Source: Thermoanaerobaculia bacterium
GTDB taxonomy: Bacteria; Acidobacteriota; Thermoanaerobaculia; Multivoradales; Multivoraceae
NCBI GenBank assembly: GCA_022822365.1
Contig: JAJEBV010000045.1
Coordinates: 20,997-84,996, forward strand
Direction of reading: 5' to 3'
DNA: 64,000 nt
Shown in pieces: positions 1-8,736 of the stretch. The notes beneath the pieces are model-generated. The model had not been told where the DNA came from, searched no databases, and worked only from the letters and a program-made list of their open reading frames with translations. Made by a program: the position numbers and the translations under genes. How positions within the stretch are numbered: the stretch's first letter is position 1; each line of letters starts with the position of its first letter.

Positions 1-1217
1 GCCCCGGAGAGCGTGCCGGCCGGGAGGCATGCGAGGAGAGCGTCGAGGGCCGATCCGGCGCCGTTGCCGCCGCCCGCCGCCTGCTCCGCCTCGACCGAGC
101 TGACGATGTGCATCACGTCGCTGTAGTGCTCGATCACCATGAACTCCTCGACCGAGACCGCGCCGGGAGACGCCACCCGGCCCAGATCGTTGCGGCCGAG
201 ATCGACCAGCATCACGTGCTCGGCGCGCTCCTTCGGATCGGCCATCAGTTCCTCGGCCAGGACCCGGTCCTCGACGGGGTTCCCGCCGCGAGGCCGCGTG
301 CCTGCGATCGGCCGCATCTCCAGCCGCCGACCCGTCCGGCGCACCAGCATCTCGGGCGAGGCGCCGATCAGCGACACCTCCGGCGCCTCGAACAGCACCA
401 TGTAGGGCGACGGGTTGACCAGGCGCAACGCCCGGTAGACCGTCGTCAGCGGCACGTCGAGGTCGAGCGCCCAGCGGCGGGCGAGCACGACCTGGAAGAT
501 GTCGCCGGCGGCGATGTACTCCTTGGCCTTGTTGACGACGCCGAAGTACTCCTCGTCGCTCAGGGTGGGGTCGGCCGTTTCCGCCTTGAGTCCCCGGTCC
601 TCGACCCGCGCCGACATCGCCTCACCCCGGCTCTCGAGTACGGACTGCAGCTCGTCGAGACGAGCCTCCGCGTCGGCGGCCGTGCTCTCACCCTCGATCT
701 CGTTCGCCACCGCGAGGATCCGCTGGTGGGCATGATCGAAGACCAGCACTTCGTCGTAGCGCGCGAGAATCGCGACCGGCAGCCCGAACGGGTCCCGCGG
801 GCGCCCGGCCGCGTGGTCGACCAGGCACGGCTCGGCGAGCCGGATCGCGTCGAACCCGAAGGCGCCGATCCAGCCGCCGGCGAACGGCAGCGGCGGCGCG
901 GGATCGCCGGCCACGCCATCGAGCAGACGCCGCAGCCGGACCAGAGGCTCGCCCGTCTCCACCTGTACGCCGCGGCCGTTCCGGCAGTCCTCGATCTCGA
1001 GCCGGTCGAGGTAGACCCGGCAGACCTGGGACGGACCGGCGCCGAGGAAGCTGTAACGCGAAACGTGCTCGCCGCCGGTGACGCTCTCGAGGAGAAAGCG
1101 CCGGCCAGAGGCATCGCCGTCCCCGCGGGCCGCCAGCTTGCGGTAGACGCCGAGCGGCGTCGACGTGTCGGCCAGGAACTCGCGCGTGTGGGCGATCGCG
1201 GCGGCGGGCCGGCTCAT
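1..1217 (-). CDS. trpE: Anthranilate synthase component I (partial, runs off window)
   Basis: Converts chorismate and ammonia/glutamine to anthranilate, the first committed step of tryptophan synthesis. The 405 visible residues carry the N-terminal tryptophan-sensing motif (FLLESV, then RYSFLG), the signature EYIAAGDIFQVVLARR, and the chorismate-binding stretch with PIAGTRPRG, EHVMLVDLGRNDLG and PAGTLSGA. The Trp-sensing motif favours TrpE over PabB. The C-terminus, about 80-100 residues by family length, lies beyond position 1. The ATG at 1217 overlaps the hisIE stop by four bases (ATGA), so it is translationally coupled as the last visible gene of the his-aro operon. Whether trpG or trpD follow cannot be seen. 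Confidence 0.95.
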   Translation of the reverse strand, partial: MSRPAAAIAHTREFLADTSTPLGVYRKLAARGDGDASGRRFLLESVTGGEHVSRYSFLGAGPSQVCRVYLDRLEIEDCRNGRGVQVETGEPLVRLRRLLDGVAGDPAPPLPFAGGWIGAFGFDAIRLAEPCLVDHAAGRPRDPFGLPVAILARYDEVLVFDHAHQRILAVANEIEGESTAADAEARLDELQSVLESRGEAMSARVEDRGLKAETADPTLSDEEYFGVVNKAKEYIAAGDIFQVVLARRWALDLDVPLTTVYRALRLVNPSPYMVLFEAPEVSLIGASPEMLVRRTGRRLEMRPIAGTRPRGGNPVEDRVLAEELMADPKERAEHVMLVDLGRNDLGRVASPGAVSVEEFMVIEHYSDVMHIVSSVEAEQAAGGGNGAGSALDALLACLPAGTLSG

Positions 1218-1870
1218 GACGGCGACTTCCCGGAGTCCTGGTGGCGGCGGCCCAGTTCGGTGGCCACGTCGGCCAGTTCGACGCCGGTTGCCTGCAGCAG
1301 GACGAGCAGGTGGTAGACGAGGTCGGCGGCTTCGGCCGCGAGGTCGCCACGACGCTCGGCGGACTTCGGCTCCGCGTCCGCGCGGACGCCGGCGATCACC
1401 GTCTCCCCCGCTTCCTCCGCGACCTTGCGGGCGATGCGGTCCACGCCCTGTTCGAGCAGCCGCGCGGTGTAGCTCTCCTCCGGCTGTGCTTCCGCCCGCT
1501 CGGCGAGCACGCGTCGCAGCCAGCCGAGTTCGAACTCGGCCGCGTTCGGCTCGAAGCAGCTCCGCGGGTAGAGATGGCAGGCCGGTCCGGCAGGCAGCGC
1601 CCGCACCAGCAGGGCGTCCCGGTCGCAGTCCTGGAGCATCTCGACGACCGCCTGCGTGTTGCCGGAAGTCGCGCCCTTGTGCCAGAGCTCCTGGCGGGAC
1701 CGGCTGAAGAAGTGGGCCTGACCCGTCGAGAGGGTCAGCTCCACCGCCTCCCGGTTGGCGTAGGCGAGCATCAGCACCGCGCCGGAGAGCACGTCCTGGA
1801 CGACGACGGGCAGCAGGCCCCGGTCGTCGTAGGTGAGCGCGGCCGGGTCGATCGTCGTTGTCGGGGTCAC
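1214..1870 (-). CDS. hisIE: Phosphoribosyl-AMP cyclohydrolase / phosphoribosyl-ATP pyrophosphatase
   Basis: Bifunctional enzyme for steps 2 and 3 of histidine synthesis, 218 aa. The N-terminal cyclohydrolase half has [27 protein letters not shown] and the metal-binding [12 protein letters not shown]. The C-terminal pyrophosphatase half has [13 protein letters not shown] and [17 protein letters not shown]. The start is a GTG at 1870 that overlaps the hisF stop (GTGA); no nearer in-frame ATG fits. It sits between hisF and trpE in the same coupled operon. Confidence 0.95.
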   Translation of the reverse strand: MTPTTTIDPAALTYDDRGLLPVVVQDVLSGAVLMLAYANREAVELTLSTGQAHFFSRSRQELWHKGATSGNTQAVVEMLQDCDRDALLVRALPAGPACHLYPRSCFEPNAAEFELGWLRRVLAERAEAQPEESYTARLLEQGVDRIARKVAEEAGETVIAGVRADAEPKSAERRGDLAAEAADLVYHLLVLLQATGVELADVATELGRRHQDSGKSPS

Positions 1871-2679
1871 CTGCTTGCTCCTGTCTGAATCCGCATCGGA
1901 TAGCGGTGGTCGAGGTACTCCTTGACCGCGCCCACCGAGTAGGTCTCCTGGTGAAAGATCGAGGCCGCGAGCACAGCCGCGGCGCCCGTTTCCAGCGCGT
2001 CGGCGAGGTGCTCCAGGGTGCCGGCGCCGCCCGAGGCGATCACCGGCACGGGCGACAGCGCGGACGCCCGGCGCAGCAGTTCCAGGTCGTAGCCCTCCTT
2101 CGTGCCGTCGCTGTCGATGCTGGTGAGCAGGATCTCTCCGGCGCCGCGCTCGATTCCCTCCTCGATCCACTCCAGCGCGTCGAGGCCGGTCGGGGTGCGG
2201 CCGCCGTGGGTGACGACCTCCCAGCTCGGACCGGTGCCGGCCGCGGCGTCGTCGCGCCGCTTCGCGTCGACCGAGAGCACCACGCACTGGCTCCCGAAGC
2301 GCTCGGCGAGGCGGGTGAGCAACTCCGGCTCGGCGACCGCCGCCGTGTTGATCCCCAGCTTGTCCGCGCCGGCGAGGAGCAGCTTGCGGCCGTCCTCCAC
2401 GCTGCGCACGCCGCCGCCGACGCTGAGCGGAATGAACACCTGCTCGGCGGTCCGCCGCACCCAGTCGAGGTCCGTGTCGCGGCGCTCGGGCGCGGCGGTG
2501 ATGTCGAGGAAGACGATCTCGTCGGCGCCCTCCGCGGCGTATCGCGCCGCCGCCTCGGTCGGGTCTCCCTGGTCGGTCAGGTTCTTGAACTGGACGCCCT
2601 TGACGACGCGGCCGGCCGCCACGTCCAGGCAGGGGATGATCCGGCGAGTCAGGCCGGTCGGCTCGATGGTGGCTCTCAT
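1867..2679 (-). CDS. hisF: Imidazole glycerol phosphate synthase, cyclase subunit
   Basis: TIM-barrel cyclase that uses ammonia delivered by HisH to convert PRFAR into imidazole glycerol phosphate and AICAR. 270 aa, slightly long because of about eight extra N-terminal residues before RRIIPCLDV (catalytic Asp19). Other family marks are [28 protein letters not shown] and [15 protein letters not shown] (second catalytic Asp), then IASGGAG. The ATG overlaps the hisA stop (ATGA). Separated from hisH by hisA, the usual bacterial order. Confidence 0.96.
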   Translation of the reverse strand: MRATIEPTGLTRRIIPCLDVAAGRVVKGVQFKNLTDQGDPTEAAARYAAEGADEIVFLDITAAPERRDTDLDWVRRTAEQVFIPLSVGGGVRSVEDGRKLLLAGADKLGINTAAVAEPELLTRLAERFGSQCVVLSVDAKRRDDAAAGTGPSWEVVTHGGRTPTGLDALEWIEEGIERGAGEILLTSIDSDGTKEGYDLELLRRASALSPVPVIASGGAGTLEHLADALETGAAAVLAASIFHQETYSVGAVKEYLDHRYPMRIQTGASR

Positions 2680-3428
2680 GAAGCGCTCCCGCAGGCGGCG
2701 ATCGCCTCGTCCAGGCCGAGCGAACCGTCGTAGAGCGCCCGGCCGACGATGGCGGCTTCGATCTCGGGCCGCCGCGCCGCGGCTTCCAGATCCGCCACCG
2801 AACGCACACCGCCCGAGAGAATCGCCGGTGCACCGGCCAGGTCGCCGATCCGGCAGGCGAGGTCGATGTTCGGGCCCTGCATCATCCCGTCGCGCGAGAT
2901 GTCGGTCACCAGGACCGCGGCCACGGGCAGATCGGCGAGCTGTGCGCAGAGCGCGGCCGGCGAACGGTCGGCCGACTCGGTCCAGCCGGCGAGCCGGACC
3001 TCGCCGCCGTCCATGTCGAGCGCCGCCACCATCCGGCCCGGGTACCGGCGGCAGAGATCGGCGAAGACGTCGAAGTCGCGCACGATGAGCGAGGTCACGA
3101 CGGCCCGCTCGCAGCCGGCCGCGAACGCCCACTCGACCGCCTCGCGGTCGCGCAGGCCGCCGCCGAGTTGGATGCCGCCGCGGCCGTTCGGAGAATCCTG
3201 CGCCTGCCGCGCCAGTGCCTGGACGACGCCCCGCTGCGGCAGAGCGCCGAACGCCGCGTCCAGGTCGACGACGTGGATGCGGGCGACTCCGGCCTCGCGA
3301 TAGCGGCGGAGCGTGGCCGACGGATCGGCATCGTAGACGGTGCGCCGCCGGTCGTCGCCGCGCTCGAGGCGCACGACCTGGCCGCCCCGCAGATCAATGG
3401 CCGGCAGCAATTGCACTGTTTCCTCCAT
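2676..3428 (-). CDS. hisA: ProFAR isomerase
   Basis: Amadori isomerase (1-(5-phosphoribosyl)-5-[(5-phosphoribosylamino)methylideneamino]imidazole-4-carboxamide isomerase), a TIM barrel of 250 aa. Motifs: [15 protein letters not shown] with catalytic Asp12, [36 protein letters not shown] (second Asp) and AILSGGVRS. Two in-frame ATGs exist, 3449 and 3428. The later one is preferred because it gives the family-typical short N-terminus, but it lies inside the hisH 3' end either way (35 or 56 bases of overlap). Neither start has a clearly better ribosome-binding site. Confidence 0.94.
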   Translation of the reverse strand: MEETVQLLPAIDLRGGQVVRLERGDDRRRTVYDADPSATLRRYREAGVARIHVVDLDAAFGALPQRGVVQALARQAQDSPNGRGGIQLGGGLRDREAVEWAFAAGCERAVVTSLIVRDFDVFADLCRRYPGRMVAALDMDGGEVRLAGWTESADRSPAALCAQLADLPVAAVLVTDISRDGMMQGPNIDLACRIGDLAGAPAILSGGVRSVADLEAAARRPEIEAAIVGRALYDGSLGLDEAIAACGSAS

Positions 3429-4080
3429 CGACCCCTGAGGCTCCTCCATCGGCCTCAGCGGCCAGGTCGCCGGCCCAGGCCAAGTAGTTGCTCAGCAGCC
3501 GCAGACCCGCGGCGCCGCTCTTCTCGGGGTGGAACTGGGTGCCGGCGATCCGCCCGCGACCGGTGATCGCCGGGAAACTGCGGCCGTGCCGGCAACGGCC
3601 GAGCACCCACTCCTCCGGCACGTCCTCTGGCGCGAAGGAGTGGACGAAGTAGTAGTGATCGTCGTTCGTCGCGCCCGTCATCAGCGGGTGGTCCCTGACC
3701 GCGAAGACGCGGTTCCAGCCGATGTGCGGCAGGGGCACGCCGCCCGGCAGCTCGGTGACCCGCCCGCCAAGCAGGCCGAGGCCGTCCGTGGTCCCGAACT
3801 CTTCGCTGCTGTCGAACAGGAGCTGGTAGCCGATACAGATGCCGAGCAGGGTCGCGCCGGCGTCGACGGCGGAGCGCATGGCCTCCTCGGGCGCGCCTCG
3901 GAGGACCTCCCGCGGCGGCCGGAAGGCGCCGACTCCCGGCAGCACCAGGCAGCGGGAGGCGCGAATCGTCGCCGGGTCGCAGGTGATCTCGACCTCGGCG
4001 CCCAGATGCCGGAGAGCCCGCACCAGGTTGCCGATGTTGCCGACGCCGGCGTCGATCACGGTCGCTTCCGTGGCGGTCAT
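3394..4080 (-). CDS. hisH: Imidazole glycerol phosphate synthase, glutaminase subunit
   Basis: Class I glutamine amidotransferase that feeds ammonia to HisF; 228 aa. Catalytic triad visible: Cys82 in LLGICIGYQLL, His184 and Glu186 in GTQFHPEKSG. The family normally ends near residue 206; here about 22 extra Ala/Gly-rich residues run into the hisA coding region, making an unusually long overlap for this operon. The ATG overlaps the hisB stop (ATGA). Confidence 0.96.
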   Translation of the reverse strand: MTATEATVIDAGVGNIGNLVRALRHLGAEVEITCDPATIRASRCLVLPGVGAFRPPREVLRGAPEEAMRSAVDAGATLLGICIGYQLLFDSSEEFGTTDGLGLLGGRVTELPGGVPLPHIGWNRVFAVRDHPLMTGATNDDHYYFVHSFAPEDVPEEWVLGRCRHGRSFPAITGRGRIAGTQFHPEKSGAAGLRLLSNYLAWAGDLAAEADGGASGVDGGNSAIAAGH

Positions 4081-4676
4081 GCGGTAAGGCTCCCCTTCGT
4101 GCTCGGCACATCGGCGGCCGCTCCGGCCCGGAGCGACACCGCGTCCCGCAGGGCGAGGGCCACCGCCTTGAAGGCGGCCTCGGCCACATGGTGCGGGTTG
4201 CGGCCGCAGAGCACGTCCAGGTGAAGGGTCAACCGGCCGCGGTCGGCCAGGGCGCCGAAAAAGTCGCCGACCAGGGTGAGCGGGAATTCGGTCGTCACCC
4301 AGGCCTGCTCGAGTTCAGGCGGCAGCCGGAAGTGAAAGGAGCCACGGCCCGAGAGGTCGACCACGGCGCGGGCCAGAGCCTCGTCGAGCGGCGCGAAGGC
4401 GTGTGCGAAGCGGCGCACCCCGGCACGGTCGCCGAGCGCTTCGCGGAGCGCGTCGCCGAGCACGATCCCGGTGTCCTCCACCGTGTGGTGGAGGTCGATC
4501 TCGACATCGCCTAGGGCCACGAGGTCGAGTCCCAGGCCGCCGTGGCGCGTCAGCGCGTCCAGCATGTGGCTGAAGAACCCGTTCGGCGTGTCGATCCGGC
4601 GGTCGCCGCCGTCGAGCGACAGGTCGGCGCGGATCTCGGTTTCGGACGTCTTGCGTTCGATCGACGCTGTTCTCAT
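4077..4676 (-). CDS. hisB: Imidazoleglycerol-phosphate dehydratase
   Basis: Dehydrates imidazole glycerol phosphate to imidazole acetol phosphate (Mn-dependent). 199 aa, the monofunctional length: there is no fused histidinol-phosphatase domain. Metal-ligand motifs LHHTVEDTG and CGRNPHHVAEAAFKA are both present, with GFFSHMLDALTRHG upstream. The ATG overlaps the hisC stop (ATGA). Since no phosphatase gene is seen in the cluster, histidinol-phosphate phosphatase must lie elsewhere. Confidence 0.96.
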   Translation of the reverse strand: MRTASIERKTSETEIRADLSLDGGDRRIDTPNGFFSHMLDALTRHGGLGLDLVALGDVEIDLHHTVEDTGIVLGDALREALGDRAGVRRFAHAFAPLDEALARAVVDLSGRGSFHFRLPPELEQAWVTTEFPLTLVGDFFGALADRGRLTLHLDVLCGRNPHHVAEAAFKAVALALRDAVSLRAGAAADVPSTKGSLTA

Positions 4677-5767
4677 GTCCTGCCTCCAGAGGTTGACGCA
4701 AGCATCCCGGCCAGGGCCTGCCGGGTCGTGCGCAGGGCCGGCCCGGCGCCGATCCCGATCCGCATGCAGTTGCGGAGGCCCGGGTAGCGGCTCACGTCCC
4801 GGACCAGCACGCCGGCCGCCGCCAGACCGTCGCGAATCTCGCTGCAGCGCGCGTGCCGCGCCAGCAGGAAGTTGGCCTCCGAGTCGAACACCTCGAAGTC
4901 GAACTCGCGGAGCATCGCGGCCCACTGCTCCCGTCGCGCCCGCACCACCGCGACCCGGCGCGGGAAGCGGTCCGCATGTTCCAGCGCCACCTCTCCGATC
5001 ACTGCCGAGGCATGGCCGACGTTGTAGACCAGCTTGACCTTGATCAACTGGGCCACGAGCTCCGGCGCCGCGAGCAGGTAGCCAAGGCGAACGCCTCCCA
5101 GGGACCAGGCCTTGGACAGGGTCCGGAACAGGATGACGTTCGGGTTCGCACGCACCAGCGGGCGGTAGTCGTGGCGGCAGAACTCGCCGTAGGCGTTGTC
5201 GAGCAGAAGCGCCGCGTCGAGGGATCTGGCGATGCGCTCCACCGTTGCGGGATCGGCCGCCGCGCCGGTCGGGTTGTTCGGCGTGCACAGGATGACCGGC
5301 CGTGTCGGATCCCGTTCGATCTCGACCAGGAGTTCATCCGTCTGCAGGCCGAGGCCGGGAGCGGGAGGGAGGTGAAGCGGCACGCCCGCGGCACGCGCGA
5401 CGAACATCCTGTACGGACTGAAGCTCGGATCGCAGATGAGCACTTCCTGACCCGGACGGACGACCGCCTCGAGCACGGTGGTCAGCAGTTCGCTGGAACC
5501 GTTGCTCACCAGGACGCCATCCATCGGCCAGTCGTGGTGTTCGGCGATCAGCCGGCGCAGCCGGTCGGTGTGGAAGTCGGGGTACTCCGACCAGGCGAGA
5601 CTGGCCAGCCGGGCCAGCGCCTCCCGCTTGAGCGACCGGGGCAGGTCCCACGGCGCCTCGTTCTGGTCGAGCTTGAAGCGGGCGTCCACCTGGTCCAGGG
5701 AATACAGAGACAGCTCCCGCACATCCGGCCGCACCAGGGCGGCCGCCCGTTCGGCGCGTTCACTCAT
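4673..5767 (-). CDS. hisC: Histidinol-phosphate aminotransferase
   Basis: PLP enzyme of fold type I that transfers an amino group from glutamate to imidazole acetol phosphate. 364 aa. Motifs: KLDQNEAPWDLP near the N-terminus, VSNGSSELL, CTPNNPTG, LLLDNAYGEF and the PLP lysine Lys219 in RTLSKAWSLGGVRLGYL. The ATG at 5767 overlaps the hisD stop (ATGA). HisC-family enzymes may also act on aromatic substrates; context supports the histidine role. Confidence 0.95.
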   Translation of the reverse strand: MSERAERAAALVRPDVRELSLYSLDQVDARFKLDQNEAPWDLPRSLKREALARLASLAWSEYPDFHTDRLRRLIAEHHDWPMDGVLVSNGSSELLTTVLEAVVRPGQEVLICDPSFSPYRMFVARAAGVPLHLPPAPGLGLQTDELLVEIERDPTRPVILCTPNNPTGAAADPATVERIARSLDAALLLDNAYGEFCRHDYRPLVRANPNVILFRTLSKAWSLGGVRLGYLLAAPELVAQLIKVKLVYNVGHASAVIGEVALEHADRFPRRVAVVRARREQWAAMLREFDFEVFDSEANFLLARHARCSEIRDGLAAAGVLVRDVSRYPGLRNCMRIGIGAGPALRTTRQALAGMLASTSGGRT

Positions 5768-7104
5768 GGCCCCGTCTCGCCTTCTTCCGGCCAGCGGCGG
5801 AGCTTTGCCGCCGCGGCGTGGGCCACCAGGCCCTCCGTGGTCGCCAGGGTCTCGGCGGCGCCGGCCCAGGCCGCCGCCGCAGCAGCCGAGAAGCGGACGG
5901 TGTGGCTGCGCCGCAGGAAGTCGTCCGTGCCGAGGCCGGAGGCGAAGCGCGCGCTGCCGCCGGTGGGCAGAACGTGGCTGGGACCGGCGACGTAGTCGCC
6001 GAAGACGACCGGCGACGACGCGCCGACGAAAACCGCGCCGGCGTTGCGGAGCTCGCCGGCTCTCTCCTCGGCCGCCTCGCCGATCAACTGCAGGTGCTCC
6101 GGGGCGACGCGCTCGGCCAGCGCGATCGCCTCGTCCAGATCGGCGGCGACAAGGGCCGCGCCGAGCTGCTCGAGAGCCGCCGCGGCCGTCTCGGCGGTCG
6201 GCAGGTCCGCAAGCCGCGAGTCGACCTCCCGGCGGACGCTCTCCGCGAGGTCGGCGGAGTCGGTGACCAGGACCGCGACCGCCAGTGGATCGTGCTCCGC
6301 CTGGGCCAGCAGGTCGGCGGCGACGCACTCTGCCGAAGCGCCGGCGGACGCGACGATGACGACCTCGGACGGCCCGGCGTCGCGGTCGACGCCGACGTCC
6401 AGCGCGACATGCTGCTTGGCAGCCGCGACCCAGGCGTTGCCCGGCCCCGCGATCAGGTCGACGGGTCGGATCGACTCGGTGCCGTAGGCGAGCGCCGCGA
6501 CCGCGTGGGCCCCGCCCATGCCCCACACCTCCTCCACTCCGACCAGATCCAGAACGTGCCGCAGGACCGGACTGTCCGTGTACGCCTGCGGCGGCGTGGC
6601 GACGACGATCTCCTCCACGCCGGCGAGCCGGGCCGGCACCGCGGTCATCAGCACGGTCGACGGATAGGGGAAGCGGCCGCCCGGCACATAGATGCCGACA
6701 CGGCGAACCGCGATGCGGCGCTCCTCGATCCGGACGCCGTCCCGATCGACGCACTCGACTCCGGGCCCGCGCAGCAGGGCGCGGTGATACGCCTCGATGG
6801 CTTCTCGAGCACGCTCGATCGCCTCGACCACCTGGGGGTCGACGGCGGGCGAGTCCGGCTGCCGGCCGGGAGCCAGTCGCAATGCATCGGCCGAGGGCGC
6901 CTCGAAGCCGTCGAAGCGGCGCACCGCGTCGAGCAGAGCGGCGTCGCCGCCGGCCCGCACCCCATCAACGATCCCGGCCGCTCTCCGGCGGATCTCCGCC
7001 GCCACACCGCCGCGGCCCCGCCGGTCGAGCAGTTCCAGATGTTCCCGCCCGGCGGAACTCCCGGCCGCGACCACTCGAAGCGCGCTGCCGCCGACCTCAG
7101 CCAC
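5764..7104 (-). CDS. hisD: Histidinol dehydrogenase
   Basis: Zn- and NAD-dependent enzyme for the last two oxidation steps, histidinol to histidine. 446 aa, with a GTG start at 7104 eight bases inside the hisG 3' end. Family marks: YVPGGRFPYPSTVLM, VATPPQ, GGAHAVAALAYGTESI, DLIAGPGNAWVA, DAGPSEVVIVA, LLAQAEHDPLA, RVAPEHLQLI and the C-terminal GPSHVLPTGGSARF (Zn-binding His) and SGLGTDDFLRR. Confidence 0.96.
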   Translation of the reverse strand: MAEVGGSALRVVAAGSSAGREHLELLDRRGRGGVAAEIRRRAAGIVDGVRAGGDAALLDAVRRFDGFEAPSADALRLAPGRQPDSPAVDPQVVEAIERAREAIEAYHRALLRGPGVECVDRDGVRIEERRIAVRRVGIYVPGGRFPYPSTVLMTAVPARLAGVEEIVVATPPQAYTDSPVLRHVLDLVGVEEVWGMGGAHAVAALAYGTESIRPVDLIAGPGNAWVAAAKQHVALDVGVDRDAGPSEVVIVASAGASAECVAADLLAQAEHDPLAVAVLVTDSADLAESVRREVDSRLADLPTAETAAAALEQLGAALVAADLDEAIALAERVAPEHLQLIGEAAEERAGELRNAGAVFVGASSPVVFGDYVAGPSHVLPTGGSARFASGLGTDDFLRRSHTVRFSAAAAAAWAGAAETLATTEGLVAHAAAAKLRRWPEEGETGP

Positions 7105-7735
7105 CGTCGGTCTCCGTCTCTTCGAGCGCGCCGAGCAACCCGCTCAGCCGGCGCCGGTGGGCGTGAAACGACGCCCGGTTGACGACGAAGGTCGGTGCGA
7201 CCCGGGCCAGGACCTCCACCTCATGCAGGTCGTGCGTACGGAGCGTCGTGCCGGTCTGCACGATGTCCACCGCCACGTCGGTCAGGTCCAGCAGCGGTCC
7301 AAGCTCGATCGAGCTGGTCAGGTGGATCACCTCGACGTGGAGGTTCCGCTCGGCGAGCAGCCGCGCCGCCCAGGCCGGGTAGCGGGTCGCCGCCCGGAGC
7401 TGGCCGCTCCGCTTCGGCAGTTCGGGGGTCTCGGCGATCAGCGAAAGGCGGCTTCTTCCGTCCTTCAGTTGGAGCGGCCGGAAGACGTCGGGCCGCGTTT
7501 CCTCGAGCACGTCCGATCCGACGATCGCGCAGTCGACGATCCCGTGCTCGACGTAGAGCGGCAGATCCCAGTCCTTGAGCAGAAGCACCTCGACCGGAGT
7601 GCCCAGCACGTTCTGGTCGGGGAACCGCTGGCGCAGGCGCGAGGAATCGAGGCCGTCGAGGTTCAGTCCCGCGGCCGCGAGGGAGGCGCGCGCCGGCCCC
7701 AGGTTCCGCCCCTTGGGCAAGCCGAAGGTGATCAT
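7097..7735 (-). CDS. hisG: ATP phosphoribosyltransferase, short form
   Basis: First step of histidine synthesis: ATP plus PRPP to phosphoribosyl-ATP. 212 aa from the ATG at 7735 (ITFGLPKGR...), which overlaps the hisZ stop as ATGA; a longer upstream frame is not family-like. It lacks the C-terminal regulatory ACT-like domain of long HisG, so it is expected to need HisZ, encoded immediately upstream. Motifs: DCAIVGSDVLEE, SSIELGPLLDLTDVAVDIVQTGTTL is the region of the PRPP loop (7240-7320). Confidence 0.95.
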   Translation of the reverse strand: MITFGLPKGRNLGPARASLAAAGLNLDGLDSSRLRQRFPDQNVLGTPVEVLLLKDWDLPLYVEHGIVDCAIVGSDVLEETRPDVFRPLQLKDGRSRLSLIAETPELPKRSGQLRAATRYPAWAARLLAERNLHVEVIHLTSSIELGPLLDLTDVAVDIVQTGTTLRTHDLHEVEVLARVAPTFVVNRASFHAHRRRLSGLLGALEETETDGG

Positions 7736-8736
7736 GGCAGCGCCTCCGCCGCGCCGAGTTCCAGCAGCAGGTCGAGACCGAGCGAGAAGCCGACCGCCGA
7801 GCAATCGCCGCTGAGCGACCGGAACACCTTGTCGTAGCGACCGCCAACGCCGAGGGCGAGGGCGGTCCCCGGCGCGTAGGCGGCGAACATCAGGCCGTCG
7901 TAGTAGCCGCGCGGGCCCTCGCCGACACCGATGCGCGGGTCGAGGGCGGCGGCGGCGAACTCGGCGAGGTCGACCTCGACCTCGATGCCCCGGCCCCGGT
8001 ACGCGGCGGCCAGGCGGTCGCGAAGCCCAAGGAGATCGGACACTGGCTCGGCGGAAGCGCCCAGTACCGAGAGGCTCGTCGGGTAGCCGCGCTCGACGAC
8101 CTCGGCCAGGCCCGCCCGGCGCGCCGCGGTCCGGTCGCGGCTCGCGATGCGCAGCGCCAGGTCGGAGGCTTCGCGCTCGCCGGCGGCGGCCAGCAGGGCC
8201 TCGTCGAGCGCTCCGGCCACGCCGAGCACGACGCGCAGGGCGTGCTCCTCGCCGTCGCCGGGTACGGGAGCCTCGCCGCGCGCCTCGAGCAGCAGGTCGA
8301 AGAACAGGGTCAGTACCGCAACGTCCGCTTCGGCCTCGTTGCCGCCGAGAAGCTCCGCGCCCAACTGCGAGTACTCGCGCATTCGACCCGGCCGCAGCGG
8401 CTGGTGACGCACGACATCGCCCCGGTAGTAGAGGCGCAACGGCAGCTCCAGCTCGTCGAGGTGTGGCGCGAGCAGCCGCGCCAGCATCGGCGTGAAGTCG
8501 CCCCGGAGAACGAGCAGTTGACCGTCACGGTCCACGAAGCGGTAGAGCTGCTCCAGCCGCCGACCGGTCAGCAGCGGCCGATAGGGCTCGAAGTAGTCGA
8601 GAATGGGCAGCAGGACTTCTGCGAAACCCCGCTCCTCGAGCAGCGCGGAGAGCCGCGCCTCCAGCCGGCGGCGACGCTTCGCGCTGTCGAACAGGGCGGC
8701 CGACACTCCGGTCGGCAGGCCGGCGGAGATCTTCAT
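7732..8736 (-). CDS. hisZ: ATP phosphoribosyltransferase regulatory subunit
   Basis: Histidyl-tRNA-synthetase-like subunit that binds histidine and forms a hetero-octamer with short HisG. 334 aa. Seen in sequence: LLPILDYFEPY, LRGDFTPMLARL, LRLYYRGDVVRHQPLRPGR (class II synthetase motif-2-like) and EYSQLGAELLG, followed near the C-terminus by ALALGVGGRYDKVF and SAVGFSLGLDLL. The anticodon-binding domain of true HisS is missing, and the neighbouring short hisG makes HisZ the right call. ATG at 8736 overlaps the aroDE stop. Confidence 0.93.
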   Translation of the reverse strand: MKISAGLPTGVSAALFDSAKRRRRLEARLSALLEERGFAEVLLPILDYFEPYRPLLTGRRLEQLYRFVDRDGQLLVLRGDFTPMLARLLAPHLDELELPLRLYYRGDVVRHQPLRPGRMREYSQLGAELLGGNEAEADVAVLTLFFDLLLEARGEAPVPGDGEEHALRVVLGVAGALDEALLAAAGEREASDLALRIASRDRTAARRAGLAEVVERGYPTSLSVLGASAEPVSDLLGLRDRLAAAYRGRGIEVEVDLAEFAAAALDPRIGVGEGPRGYYDGLMFAAYAPGTALALGVGGRYDKVFRSLSGDCSAVGFSLGLDLLLELGAAEALP

